NCBI RefSeq assembly: GCF_022968395.1 | Contig: NZ_JALJQZ010000020.1 | Location: forward strand, 16,957 to 80,956 | Length of the DNA: 64,000 bases | Reading direction: 5' to 3' | Source of the DNA: Affinirhizobium lemnae | GTDB lineage: Bacteria > Pseudomonadota > Alphaproteobacteria > Rhizobiales > Rhizobiaceae | Part shown: in pieces, positions 53,830 to 62,823 of the stretch | Layout of the letters: the number at the start of each line of letters is the position of its first letter | How positions within the stretch are numbered: position 1 is the first letter of the stretch | Notes under the pieces: model-generated | What the model saw: only the letters and a program-made list of their open reading frames with translations | Told to the model about the DNA's origin: nothing | Databases searched by the model: none | Position numbers and translations under genes: made by a program

Positions 53830-54714
53830 ATGAACACGGTTTTCGGAGTTCCGCTTCCCGCGCTGCTGGGTCAGCTTCTGATCGGTCTTATCAACGGGTC
53901 CTTCTATGCCCTGTTGTCGCTCGGGCTGGCGATTATCTTCGGCCTGCTGCGCATGATCAACTTTGCGCATGGCGCACAGTATATGCTGGGTGCGTTCACG
54001 GCTTATCTGCTTCTGCATTTCGCCGGCATTGGCTACTGGCCGGCGCTTATTCTGACACCAATCATCGTCGGCGTGTTCGGCGCAGTGATTGAGCGGCTGT
54101 TCCTGCAAAGGCTCTATGGTCTTGATCCGCTCTACGGTCTGCTCTTCACCTTCGGTCTGGCGCTGATGCTGGAAGGCATCTTCCGCTACTACTATGGTGC
54201 ATCCGGACAGCCCTATGCCACGCCTCCATCACTTGCGGGCGGCACGAACCTCGGCTTCATGTTCCTGCCGAACTATCGCGGTTGGGTGGTTGTTGCCTCG
54301 CTCTTGGTCTGCATCGGAACCTGGCTGCTGATCGAGAAGACAAAGCTTGGCGCCTATCTTCGGGCAGCAACGGAAAATTCCACGCTTGTACAGGCGTTCG
54401 GCGTCAACGTGCCGATCCTGCTGACGCTGACCTACGGGCTGGGTGTTGCTCTTGCCGCCTTTGCAGGTGTGCTGGCAGCGCCAATCTACCAGGTCTCGCC
54501 CTTGATGGGCTCCAACATCATCATCGTCGTCTTTGCGGTGGTCGTCGTGGGCGGAATGGGATCCATCCTTGGTGCGATCGTAACGGGCTATGTTCTGGGC
54601 ATTACCGAAGGCCTGACCAAGGTGTTCTATCCGGAAGCCTCCAACACAGTGATCTTTGTCATCATGGCAATAGTCCTGCTGGTCCGGCCTGCCGGACTGT
54701 TTGGACGGGAGTAA
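53830..54714 (+). CDS. Liv-type ABC transporter permease, LivH class
   Basis: Membrane permease (294 residues, eight or so hydrophobic segments). LivH markers: LINGSFYALLSLGLAIIFGL, RMINFAHGAQYMLGAFTAY, LRAATENSTLVQAFGVNV, and FAVVVVGGMGSILGAIVTG near the C-terminus. It starts three bases after the LivF-class stop and ends four bases before the LivM-class start. Confidence 0.93.
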   Translation: MNTVFGVPLPALLGQLLIGLINGSFYALLSLGLAIIFGLLRMINFAHGAQYMLGAFTAYLLLHFAGIGYWPALILTPIIVGVFGAVIERLFLQRLYGLDPLYGLLFTFGLALMLEGIFRYYYGASGQPYATPPSLAGGTNLGFMFLPNYRGWVVVASLLVCIGTWLLIEKTKLGAYLRAATENSTLVQAFGVNVPILLTLTYGLGVALAAFAGVLAAPIYQVSPLMGSNIIIVVFAVVVVGGMGSILGAIVTGYVLGITEGLTKVFYPEASNTVIFVIMAIVLLVRPAGLFGRE

Positions 54715-54718
54715 GAAC

Positions 54719-55729
54719 ATGGCTGAAATTCACACCTCCACCGTCCCGTCTGATGCCCTCGATGACCGTTCTGTTTCAAAGGCCGAAATCACGGCGAGAC
54801 GTCTTGCGCTGATCGCAGGCTTGTTGCTGCTTCTTGTTGCGCCCTTCCTGATCTACCCGGTCTTCATCATGAAGGTGCTCTGCTTTGCTCTCTTTGCGGC
54901 CGCCTTTAATCTTCTGATTGGCTATACCGGTCTCCTTTCCTTCGGGCACGCGGCCTTTTTCGGCGGCGCTGCCTATTTCACCGCGCACAGCGTGAAGGAA
55001 TGGGGCGTGCCGCCTGAACTCGGCATTCTCATCGGAACTGCAGGCGGCGCCGCTCTCGGCCTCATCATGGGTTTCTTTGCGATCCGGCGGCAGGGCATCT
55101 ATTTCTCCATGATCACGCTGTCGCTTGCACAGATGTTTTTCTTCTTCTGCCTGCAGGCCAAGTTCACGCATGGTGAGGACGGTATCCAGTCCGTTCCGCG
55201 TGGGCATCTTTTCGGCTTCATCGATCTCAACCAGCCGATCGCCATGTATTACACCGTGGCCGCGATCTTCCTGATTGGCGTTTTCATCATCTGGCGCTTC
55301 GTACATTCGCCCTTCGGCATGATCCTGAAATCCATCCGTGAGAACGAGCAACGCGCGATCTCGCTTGGCTACTCCGTCGCGCGCTACAAACTTGGTGCCT
55401 TCGTGATGTCGGCAGCGCTTGCCGGATTGGCAGGCGGCACCAAAGCTCTCGTGTTCCAGTTCGCGACGCTGACCGATGTGGGCTGGCAGACCTCCGGCGA
55501 GGTGATCCTGATGACACTGCTCGGTGGTATCGGCACCATGCTTGGCCCAATCCTCGGTTCCGCCATTGTGGTCATGCTCGGCAATTATCTGGCAACGACC
55601 GGCTTTCCGGTCACGATCATCACCGGCGCTGTGTTCATGATCTGCGTGCTGGTCTTCCGACGTGGTGTGGTGGGCGAACTGGCGGCCTCAAGGATCGGCC
55701 GAAAATTCGGGCTGGCGCGCTGGCTCTAA
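54719..55729 (+). CDS. Liv-type ABC transporter permease, LivM class
   Basis: Partner permease (336 residues) with LivM features: ALFAAAFNLLIGYTGLLSFG, HAAFFGGAAYFTA, FGMILKSIRENEQRAISLGY, and MTLLGGIGTMLGPILGSAIV. GGGAG lies nine bases before the ATG. The gene order binding protein, G, F, H, M differs from the E. coli livKHMGF order. The stop is followed by a 92-base gap with a small 7-bp hairpin (55769-55789), then the GMC oxidoreductase gene in the same direction. Confidence 0.92.
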   Translation: MAEIHTSTVPSDALDDRSVSKAEITARRLALIAGLLLLLVAPFLIYPVFIMKVLCFALFAAAFNLLIGYTGLLSFGHAAFFGGAAYFTAHSVKEWGVPPELGILIGTAGGAALGLIMGFFAIRRQGIYFSMITLSLAQMFFFFCLQAKFTHGEDGIQSVPRGHLFGFIDLNQPIAMYYTVAAIFLIGVFIIWRFVHSPFGMILKSIRENEQRAISLGYSVARYKLGAFVMSAALAGLAGGTKALVFQFATLTDVGWQTSGEVILMTLLGGIGTMLGPILGSAIVVMLGNYLATTGFPVTIITGAVFMICVLVFRRGVVGELAASRIGRKFGLARWL

Positions 55730-55821
55730 CCCGATAAGCGCACCAAAGCTTCTAGTTTAAACTCCGCATGGGCGCATTGAGCGCGCCCAGGCGAACCTTT
55801 GGCCCCCTCACGAGCTGTGTC

Positions 55822-57417
55822 ATGAATAGCTTCGATTACATTATCATTGGTGCAGGGACTGCTGGCTGCGTGCTCGCCAACCGCCTGTCCGCCGACGGGA
55901 AGAACACGGTTCTGCTTCTGGAGGCTGGCGGCAACGACAATTATCATTGGATCCACATTCCGGTCGGCTACCTCTATTGCATCAACAATCCCCGGACGGA
56001 CTGGTGCTTTCAGACCGAGAAGGAACAGGGTCTCAACGGCCGGGCGCTGAACTATCCTCGCGGCAAGGTTCTTGGCGGCTGCTCTTCGATCAACGGCATG
56101 ATCTATATGCGTGGTCAGGCGCGCGACTATGATCAGTGGCGACAGATGGGCAATCCCGGCTGGGGTTGGGATGACGTCTTGCCGCTTTTCCGGAAGTCCG
56201 AGGATTTTCATAAGGGCGGCGATGACATGCACGGAGCCGGTGGGGAATGGCGCGTGGAAACCGCCCGCGTTCGCTGGGCGGTTCTCGACGCTTTCCAGCA
56301 GGCGGCGGAAGAGGCAGGCATTCCCAAGACGCCGGATTTCAATCGGGGCACCAACGAAGGTTCTGGCTACTTTGACGTCAATCAGCGTTCGGGCATTCGC
56401 TGGAATACGGTCAAGGCCTTTCTTCGGCCCGCAATGAAACGCGGCAATTTACGCGTCGTAACCAAGGCGCAGGCGAAAAAGCTCATCATCGAACAGGGAG
56501 AGGTGAAGGGTGTCGAGGTATCCGTCGGGGGCGTCGATCAGCGATTCTATGCCCGTCGCGAGACAGTGCTTTCAGCTGGCGCGATCGGCTCGCCGCATCT
56601 TTTGGAACTGTCAGGGGTCGGGCGGGGAGAGGTTTTGCAAAATGCTGGAATCGACCTTGTCAAGGAGGTCGGGCAGGTGGGCGAAAACCTTCAGGACCAT
56701 CTGCAACTGCGCCTGACTTTCAAGGTGACCGGTGTCCCAACTCTGAACGAGAAGGCGTCCAGCCTGTTTGGCAAGATGGCGATCGGGCTCGAATATCTGG
56801 CAAAACGATCCGGTCCCATGGCGATGGCGCCCAGCCAGCTTGGCATCTTCACCCGTTCCGGACCGGAGAAGGAAACGCCGGATTTGCAGTACCATGTGCA
56901 GCCCGTTTCCCTCGATAAGTTCGGCGATCCTGTTCACACCTTCCCAGCCATTACAGCCAGTGTGTGCAACCTGCGGCCAGACAGTCGAGGCTCAGTGCAT
57001 GCCAAGAGCGCTGATTTCGCGCAACAGCCTGCTATCGCACCCCGCTATCTTTCGACGGAAAGTGACCGGATGGTCGCCGCGCAGTCTATCCGGTTGACGC
57101 GAGAGATTGTTTCTAAGCCTTCCTTCGCCCGTTATAATCCGCAGGAATATAAGCCGGGTCCGAGTTATCAGACTGAGGAGGAACTGGTCAAAGCCGCTGG
57201 AGAGATCGGAACGACGATTTTCCACCCTGTCGGCACCTGCCGCATGGGGCCGGACCCTGAGAGCGTCGTCGATCCGCGATTGCGGATGCGGGCTCTTGGG
57301 CGTCTGCGAATAGCAGATGCCTCCATTATGCCGAGGATCACGTCGGGAAACACGAATTCACCTACGGTCATGATTGCGGAGAAAGCGGCGATGATGATTT
57401 TGGAAGACAATAGATAA
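55822..57417 (+). CDS. GMC-family FAD-dependent alcohol/choline dehydrogenase-like oxidoreductase
   Basis: Flavoprotein (531 residues) of the glucose-methanol-choline family that oxidises an alcohol to the aldehyde or ketone. FAD motif IIIGAGTAGCVLANRL with the acidic LLLEAGG, GMC signature 1 PRGKVLGGCSSINGMIYMRG, signature 2 GAIGSPHLLELSGVG, and the C-terminal catalytic His/Asn pair in FHPVGTCRMGP and NTNSPTVMIAEK. The frame is open from 55768, but the start at 55822 gives the standard N-terminus (MNSFDYIIIGAG). No BetB, BetA partner or choline transporter is near, so a choline role is not supported. It may share a transcript with the importer and oxidise its substrate. Confidence 0.87.
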   Translation: MNSFDYIIIGAGTAGCVLANRLSADGKNTVLLLEAGGNDNYHWIHIPVGYLYCINNPRTDWCFQTEKEQGLNGRALNYPRGKVLGGCSSINGMIYMRGQARDYDQWRQMGNPGWGWDDVLPLFRKSEDFHKGGDDMHGAGGEWRVETARVRWAVLDAFQQAAEEAGIPKTPDFNRGTNEGSGYFDVNQRSGIRWNTVKAFLRPAMKRGNLRVVTKAQAKKLIIEQGEVKGVEVSVGGVDQRFYARRETVLSAGAIGSPHLLELSGVGRGEVLQNAGIDLVKEVGQVGENLQDHLQLRLTFKVTGVPTLNEKASSLFGKMAIGLEYLAKRSGPMAMAPSQLGIFTRSGPEKETPDLQYHVQPVSLDKFGDPVHTFPAITASVCNLRPDSRGSVHAKSADFAQQPAIAPRYLSTESDRMVAAQSIRLTREIVSKPSFARYNPQEYKPGPSYQTEEELVKAAGEIGTTIFHPVGTCRMGPDPESVVDPRLRMRALGRLRIADASIMPRITSGNTNSPTVMIAEKAAMMILEDNR

Positions 57418-57439
57418 TGGCATCGGGAGGACTTTGATT

Positions 57440-58318
57440 ATGGCGAATATTGCATTTGTAGGACTTGGAAACATGGGCGGACCAATGGCCGCCAATCTGG
57501 TGAAGGCTGGCCACGTGGTTCGCGGTTTCGATCTGTCGGAGCACAGCCGCAAGGCAGCCGGAGAGGCCGGGGTGCAGGCGGTCTCGTCCTTGGCTGACGC
57601 ATGCGAGGGCGCAACCGTGATCATCACCATGCTGCCGAAGGGGGAGCATGTGCTCTCCGTTTGGTCAGAGCTCAAGCCATCGCTTGCATCTGGCACACTG
57701 TTGATCGATTGCTCGACCATCGATGTGGATTCAGCCCGGAAGGCGCATCAACTTTCAGCCGAGGCCAATTGCCATTCCCTTGACGCGCCGGTGTCCGGTG
57801 GTATCTCGGGAGCAGCGCAGGCGACACTCACCTTCATGGCGGGAGGCACGCAGGCCGCCTTTGACGCGGCGCGCCCAATCCTCGAGGCCATGGGAAAACG
57901 CATTGTCCATTGCGGTGGCGGCGGCGCTGGTCAGGCCGCAAAGATCTGCAACAACATGCTGCTTGGCATTTCGATGATTGGCGCCTGCGAAGCCTTTGCG
58001 TTGGGCGAAAAGCTTGGCCTGACCCATCAGGCGCTGTTCGATGTGGTTTCCACCTCGTCCGGTCAGTGCTGGTCGGTCAATACCTACTGCCCGGTTCCGG
58101 GTCCGGTTCCGACTTCGCCTGCCAACCGCGACTACCAGCCCGGGTTCGCAGCAGCCCTGATGCTGAAGGATCTGCTGCTCTCCCAGGATGCGGCAAACAG
58201 CAGCGGAGCGAACACGCCGCTGGGCGCTGCGGCTGCTGCCCTTTACCGCGAGTTCGAGGCCTCAGGCCATGGTGCGACGGATTTCTCTGGCATCATCGAG
58301 ATGCTCCGTACGAAATAG
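57440..58318 (+). CDS. 3-hydroxyisobutyrate dehydrogenase-family protein
   Basis: NAD(P)-dependent beta-hydroxyacid dehydrogenase (292 residues). Rossmann motif AFVGLGNMGGPMAANLVKAG at the N-terminus, LDAPVSGGISGA near residue 120, and the catalytic lysine, Lys168, in GAGQAAKICNNMLLG. CWSVNTYCPVPGPVPTSPAN is a region typical of true 3-hydroxyisobutyrate dehydrogenase (MmsB). GGAGGA precedes the ATG at a good distance. It follows the GMC oxidoreductase gene by 22 bases. It could supply the valine-pathway step missing at 27 kb, or oxidise a hydroxy acid made from the Liv-type importer substrate; these are not exclusive. Confidence 0.87.
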   Translation: MANIAFVGLGNMGGPMAANLVKAGHVVRGFDLSEHSRKAAGEAGVQAVSSLADACEGATVIITMLPKGEHVLSVWSELKPSLASGTLLIDCSTIDVDSARKAHQLSAEANCHSLDAPVSGGISGAAQATLTFMAGGTQAAFDAARPILEAMGKRIVHCGGGGAGQAAKICNNMLLGISMIGACEAFALGEKLGLTHQALFDVVSTSSGQCWSVNTYCPVPGPVPTSPANRDYQPGFAAALMLKDLLLSQDAANSSGANTPLGAAAAALYREFEASGHGATDFSGIIEMLRTK

Positions 58319-58319
58319 C

Positions 58320-59582
58320 CTAAAGGCTTTGCAGGATGAGAACCCCCAGTGCAGCGGCAAGCGCTGGGGTCATCACCACCAAGCCCAACTTCAGAAAGGC
58401 GAAGGCACTCATGTGAATGCCTTCGCGCCGCAATGCTGTAAGCCAGAGGATGGTGGCAAGTGACCCCGTGACCGACAGGTTCGGGCCAAGGTCTACACCA
58501 ATGAGTACAGCGCCCGCGATGGCATCTGACACATTCGCGGCCTGCACCGCGCTTCCGGCGAAGAGACCTGCTGGCAGATTGTTGACGAGGTTTGAAATAA
58601 TCGCGACGCCGGTGCCTGCGATCGCTATCGCTTGTGTTTCTGATTCCGCCGCAAGCGTTGCTAGCTGCTGCGCAAGAAGCGATGTCAGCCCGGTCTTGTT
58701 CACGGCTTCCACAACAACGAACAGTCCTGCGACCAGTGGCAATACGCTCCAGCTGACCCCGCGTAAAACCTCAAGAGGGTTCTGGCGGGTGAGCAGCAGG
58801 ACGCCAAGAGTTGTAACGACCCCGGCTATGAAGGTGGGGATTCCAAGATCGAGATGCAGGGCAGATGCTATGACCAACACAGCGGCAGTGATGCAGAGAC
58901 CGATACCAGAGATTTTTGCCGCTCGTGTCAATTCCGGTGTTGGAATGTTTTCTGCCAGTTCATCCGCCATCAATGCTTTGCGCTGGGTCCCGTAGAGGCA
59001 AATAAAGGTAACGGCGATCGCGGCAATGGAGGGCAGCAGGAATGTCGCCAGCCAACGGGATAGAGGCGGCATCTCTCCACCTGCGAAGATGACAAGGTTT
59101 GCGGGATTCGAAATGGGCAGGACAAAGCTCGCGGCGTTGGCGATGAATGCGCAGATCAGGAGATAGGGCAGAGGGTCCTTTACCTTCGCTGCACGACAGG
59201 CGGCATAAACCGCCGGTGTCAGGACAACCGCTGTTGCGTCATTTGACAGAAAGACCGTGACAACCACGCCGACTGCGTAAACCAGGCAGAATAGACGGAG
59301 CGGAGATCCTTTCGCGGCGGAGGTTGCGATCGCGGCAATCCAGTCGAACAGGCCCTCTCGCCTGGCAAGCTCCGATAGCAACATCATTCCGATGAGAAAG
59401 AGGTATACGTCGAACCCTTTCAGGACGCCGCTGACGGCGTCGCTCCAACCGATGATGTTGAGGAGGAGGAGCATGGCGGCACCGGCAACCGCCCAGACCG
59501 CTTCCGGCCATCGAAACGGACGGACGACGACGCCAAGGGCGGTCATGCCCGCAATAAGCCAGGTCATAGTAACCAAAGTCAT
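58320..59582 (-). CDS. ArsB/SLC13-type anion transporter
   Basis: Integral membrane protein (420 residues) with about ten to twelve hydrophobic segments, of the ion transporter superfamily that includes ArsB and the divalent-anion symporters. Two inverted-repeat helical hairpins are seen around VTVFLSNDATAVVLTPAVYA and IISNLVNNLPAGLFAGSAVQ, and the segment GPNLSVTGSLATILWLTALR matches ArsB-like proteins. No arsR, arsC or acr3 is nearby, so arsenite export is not shown; an organic or inorganic anion carrier is just as possible. It follows the P-loop kinase gene by 30 bases on the same strand and ends one base from the convergent dehydrogenase gene. Confidence 0.8.
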   Translation of the reverse strand: MTLVTMTWLIAGMTALGVVVRPFRWPEAVWAVAGAAMLLLLNIIGWSDAVSGVLKGFDVYLFLIGMMLLSELARREGLFDWIAAIATSAAKGSPLRLFCLVYAVGVVVTVFLSNDATAVVLTPAVYAACRAAKVKDPLPYLLICAFIANAASFVLPISNPANLVIFAGGEMPPLSRWLATFLLPSIAAIAVTFICLYGTQRKALMADELAENIPTPELTRAAKISGIGLCITAAVLVIASALHLDLGIPTFIAGVVTTLGVLLLTRQNPLEVLRGVSWSVLPLVAGLFVVVEAVNKTGLTSLLAQQLATLAAESETQAIAIAGTGVAIISNLVNNLPAGLFAGSAVQAANVSDAIAGAVLIGVDLGPNLSVTGSLATILWLTALRREGIHMSAFAFLKLGLVVMTPALAAALGVLILQSL

Positions 59583-59612
59583 GCAATCATGTCCTTGAAG
59601 CGCATCGCGGGT

Positions 59613-60248
59613 TCAATTCGGAACCCGGACATCAGGTTCGATGCTGCCGTCCATGATGGCCATCCCGTTGGGAATGTCATTGTCGTCCAGCTTTCGACGA
59701 ATACCTTCCTCGTCGAGACCGTAAAAGAACCAGCGCTCTCGCAAACGCCGGCGCAACTCCTCGACCGGCACTTCAACCAGAACGGTGAGGTCAAAGATCG
59801 GATGCAGCCGGTCCCAAGGCTCGTTGCGCATCAGCAGATAATTACCTTCGCAAACGATGATACCCGTCTCACGCGGTATGAGGCGACCCCCAGCCCTGGC
59901 AATTTCAATGGATCGATCGAAAACCGGAACGGCGACCGCATCATCTTCATTTGCTTTCAGCCTCTGCAGCATGTGTCTGAGACCATGGGCATCGAACGTA
60001 TCGATGGCACCCTTGTTGGCAAGGCGGCCCATATCTCGAAGCACGGCGTCGTCGTAGTGAAATCCGTCCATTGGGAAGACCGCGGCAACGCCCGGCCGCT
60101 TGTGGTTGATTTCTTCCACTACTGCATCCGCTAGCGACGACTTTCCGGATCCGGGTGCTCCGGCCATGCCTGCAAGTAGTCGAGAACCCGAGTAGGACGA
60201 CAGGAGGCGGTCAGCCAATCGCTTGGCATTTTCGACGAGTGCGGTCAT
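59613..60248 (-). CDS. P-loop sugar/nucleoside kinase-like protein (uridine kinase/FrcK type)
   Basis: Small ATP-binding protein (211 residues) of the phosphoribulokinase/uridine kinase/pantothenate kinase fold. Walker A GAPGSGKSS (residues 30-38), an acidic FPMDGFHYDD segment that binds substrate in this family, and EGNYLLMRNEPWDRL. It resembles the kinase encoded with the fructose transporter in Sinorhizobium (FrcK), and similar proteins called nucleoside/nucleotide kinase family. No fructose transporter is near here; the gene is followed by the ArsB-like transporter, probably in one transcript. Substrate unknown. Confidence 0.82.
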   Translation of the reverse strand: MTALVENAKRLADRLLSSYSGSRLLAGMAGAPGSGKSSLADAVVEEINHKRPGVAAVFPMDGFHYDDAVLRDMGRLANKGAIDTFDAHGLRHMLQRLKANEDDAVAVPVFDRSIEIARAGGRLIPRETGIIVCEGNYLLMRNEPWDRLHPIFDLTVLVEVPVEELRRRLRERWFFYGLDEEGIRRKLDDNDIPNGMAIMDGSIEPDVRVPN

Positions 60249-60363
60249 CTGGAACTCCGGTTCGGCATAGAAGCGGTGGGTTGGTCATGTACCGATGGAT
60301 CCAAATCGAACCAGCGATTACAGATCAAGTCTTTTCAAGTAAATCTGAATAAAGACAAGGCCA

Positions 60364-60394
60364 AGAAAAAAGCGCCTGCCGGAGCAGACGCTTT
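60364..60394 (-). terminator. Rho-independent terminator of the minus-strand DUF992 gene
   Basis: On the minus strand, AAAGCGTCTGC pairs with GCAGGCGCTTT (one G-U pair, 4-base loop) and is followed directly by further T residues. Plus-strand arms are 60369-60379 and 60384-60394. It lies 24 bases past the DUF992 stop and separates that gene from the kinase gene. Confidence 0.85.
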
Positions 60395-60417
60395 CATGTT
60401 CATTGATACTACGGACC

Positions 60418-60951
60418 TCAGCTTGCAGGAGTAAGCGTCACGGAGGTTCCGGTTGCAGCGAGGTTCAGGCCAAGCTGGCCCTGGACGCTGACCGTCTGAA
60501 GGTGGATCGATCCGGACGTCCCGCCGACGAGAACATTGGCGCCGACGCCTGCAACAACCGTTACCTCAGCCGTTGCGCCCTGATAAAGGCCGCCGAGTGA
60601 ACCGCGGTGGTAACCGGCAGTCGGAGCGAAAACGGCCCAGACCATGCGCTGTTTCGTCGTGAAGCCAAGGTCTACGCCCATCTTGCGCACAACGCCCGTA
60701 TAACGGTCGAGCGGTTCACCACCCATCGCGGACGTAAAGACGCAGTCAGCTTCCTTCGCAGAACCGAGCACGTAGCCAACACCGCCACCGATCGTGCAAT
60801 CCAGATAGCCGATGCGCACGCCACCGCGCTGGTCCTGCTCCTGAGCGACCGGAGCGCGGTCATAGCGGGAGATGGTGTCGGCTGAAAATGCTGTGCCAGC
60901 GCTTGCGATGACGGGCAGAGCAGAGATGGCAACTGCGAGGATTTTCTTCAT
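60418..60951 (-). CDS. DUF992 exported protein, paralogue 1
   Basis: Secreted or periplasmic protein of unknown function (177 residues). Sec signal peptide MKKILAVAISALPVIASAGT with cleavage after FSA near residue 24. DUF992 features: Cys52 and Cys70 (YLDCTIGGGVGYVLGS, ADCVF) that could form a disulfide, RYTGVVRKMGVDLGF, and a Gly/Ala/Val-rich C-terminus (VVAGVGANVLVGG). AAGGAG precedes the start. A paralogue with the same cysteine spacing is encoded at 63369-63872. The family is common in Hyphomicrobiales and has no established function. Divergent from the PAS-LuxR gene and closed by its own terminator, so it is monocistronic. Confidence 0.88.
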   Translation of the reverse strand: MKKILAVAISALPVIASAGTAFSADTISRYDRAPVAQEQDQRGGVRIGYLDCTIGGGVGYVLGSAKEADCVFTSAMGGEPLDRYTGVVRKMGVDLGFTTKQRMVWAVFAPTAGYHRGSLGGLYQGATAEVTVVAGVGANVLVGGTSGSIHLQTVSVQGQLGLNLAATGTSVTLTPAS

Positions 60952-61192
60952 GGGTTTACTCCTTGGGTATTACTCTATGCGTTTGGTGCGGCAGTTCTCG
61001 ACTCAGCAATGCTGACGCTTGTGAATTTCCTCATCAACGCGCGTGGCAAAAAAATGATCCTCGTAAACCCTTTGTTTATTTTCTTTAGTCGCCAGACGTC
61101 TTTTCCACCGTGTTCAACATCAGGATGATGCCACTTGTCCTGCACAAGATCGTTCACACTTTATGGTCCATTCAAATTGGAACCGGATCTCC

Positions 61193-62707
61193 ATGAACGA
61201 AGCCGCTGAGGTACCACGCATAAACCGTACCGTCCTGCAGCAGCTTATCGCAGGCCTGACAGATGGTCTTATCCTTGTGGAACTGGATGGCAGAATCATT
61301 TGGGCAAACGAAGCCGCCCTCAAGAGCCACCGCGTGGAAGATCTTGCCGGGCTTGGCGAGACTGTTGCGGATTACCGCCGCCGTTTCACTCTTAGGTATC
61401 GAAACAACCACACGCTTGACGAGGGGCAGTACCCGCTTGAACGGCTACTGGGCGGGGAAGCATTGGACGGGGTCACCATTGAAGTCTCTCCGACCAGCGA
61501 TCCTGATGCGTGCTGGGTTCATGTTGTGCGGACGCTGATCCTCGAAGACGCCGGTGCCAAGCCTGATGTTCTGGTGCTGATCATTCGCGACGAAACCCCG
61601 CGCTATGAGGCCGAAAAGCGTTTCGAGAAATCCTTCAATGCCAATCCCGCGCCAGGACTCATATGCAGGCTGGACGACCAACGCTTTATCCGCGTCAACC
61701 AGGGTTTCATGGAAATGACCGGACTGAGCCAGGACGATGTGCTGGGCAAGATGGTCGAGGAAATCGGACTGTTCTCCAACTGCGAGACGGGTGATGACGC
61801 CATGATCAAGCTGGCGGAAGGCAGGGTCATACGCCAGCGCGAGGCCCTGATACCGCTTCCGGATGGTGGAGATCGATTGGTCATTGTCGCGGGCGAGCCC
61901 ATCCCTGTCGGCGAGGTGCCCTGCATGCTGTTTACCTTTGCCGATCTCGATGGGCGCCGCAAGGCGCAGAACGCTCTTCGCCAGAGTGAAGAGAGGTTCT
62001 CGAAGTCGTTCCGCTTGTCGCCTGCACCGGCCGCAATCGCGCGGTTGGATGACTTCGTCTTCATGGAGGTCAATGAAGCTTTCCTGTCCCTGAGTGGCAG
62101 GAAGATCGAATCTGTCATTGGAAAGACGGCAGCCGATTTGAAGCTTTGGGAAGATACGAAGGCTCGTAAGGAAATCGAGCAGCATTTGCGTGACAATGTG
62201 CCGGTGAGGGACGTCGCCATGCGTATGATGTTGGCAAATGGCGATACGGCTGAATGTCTGGTCTCTGCTGAACGGGTGGAGATAAATGACCATGCGTGCG
62301 TGCTGTGGTCGGTGCAGGACGTGACGGAAAGAAGACGGTCGGAACTGGAACTCATCGAGGCCATCGAAAGCGTCATGGCCGATACATCCTGGTTCAGCCG
62401 AACTGTCGTGGATCGCCTCGCCACCTTGCGTCAGGCTTCTACCGGGAAAAGTCCGTCCGCGGAACTCAGAGATCTAAGCGAGCGAGAGAGCGAGATTCTC
62501 GGATTGATCTGCGATGGTTTGAGTGATGCCGAGATGGGCGATGCGCTTTGCCTGTCGCGCCATACCATTCGCAATCATGTGGCGTCCCTCTACAACAAGA
62601 TCGGCGTCAATCGGCGTGCCGCAGCCGTGATATGGGCGCGCGAGCGTGGGTTCAGCGGGAACGGTGCATCTTCTGGCAAAAAGACATCGAAGGCCAAAAA
62701 AAGGTAA
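61193..62707 (+). CDS. PAS-domain sensor with C-terminal LuxR-type helix-turn-helix
   Basis: One-component regulator (504 residues) with sensory PAS-like domains in tandem: about 1-125 (GLILVELDGRIIWANEAALK), about 140-260 (PAPGLICRLDDQRFIRVNQG) and about 270-390 (PAPAAIARLDDFVFMEVNEA, ending WSVQDVTERRR). A LuxR/GerE helix-turn-helix lies at about 430-490 (LSERESEILGLICDGLSDAE, ALCLSRHTIRNHVASLYNKI). The tail is Lys/Ser-rich. No transmembrane segment, so sensing is cytoplasmic. The ATG at 61193 is chosen over 61163, which lacks a ribosome site. Neighbouring DUF992, CsbD and BON-like genes suggest envelope or stress control; the signal is unknown. Confidence 0.85.
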   Translation: MNEAAEVPRINRTVLQQLIAGLTDGLILVELDGRIIWANEAALKSHRVEDLAGLGETVADYRRRFTLRYRNNHTLDEGQYPLERLLGGEALDGVTIEVSPTSDPDACWVHVVRTLILEDAGAKPDVLVLIIRDETPRYEAEKRFEKSFNANPAPGLICRLDDQRFIRVNQGFMEMTGLSQDDVLGKMVEEIGLFSNCETGDDAMIKLAEGRVIRQREALIPLPDGGDRLVIVAGEPIPVGEVPCMLFTFADLDGRRKAQNALRQSEERFSKSFRLSPAPAAIARLDDFVFMEVNEAFLSLSGRKIESVIGKTAADLKLWEDTKARKEIEQHLRDNVPVRDVAMRMMLANGDTAECLVSAERVEINDHACVLWSVQDVTERRRSELELIEAIESVMADTSWFSRTVVDRLATLRQASTGKSPSAELRDLSERESEILGLICDGLSDAEMGDALCLSRHTIRNHVASLYNKIGVNRRAAAVIWARERGFSGNGASSGKKTSKAKKR

Positions 62708-62711
62708 AAAC

Positions 62712-62730
62712 CTACTAGCAGGATTAGTAG
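62712..62730. promoter_or_regulatory. Inverted repeat between the LuxR-type regulator and csbD genes
   Basis: CTACTA (62712-62717) and TAGTAG (62725-62730) mirror each other around 7 bases, starting 5 bases after the regulator stop and about 95 before the CsbD start. Size and spacing would suit a LuxR-type dimer site; it could also be a weak hairpin at the regulator 3' end. Confidence 0.4.
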
Positions 62731-62823
62731 TTCTCTCTCTGCATCAGCACCGTTTCCGGTCCTATCTCCAGTCGTGTAGCGCAATGAAGAGCTGCTGACC
62801 CAACTGAAACAAGGAGTAGGATC

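Noticed and set aside
55822..57417. Choline dehydrogenase (betA) assignment
   Set aside because: The GMC family match is clear, but betB, betI, betC and a choline transporter are absent, so only the family is claimed.
58320..59582. Arsenic-resistance locus
   Set aside because: Only the ArsB-like carrier is present; no arsR, arsC, arsH or acr3 nearby, so the resistance role is not supported.
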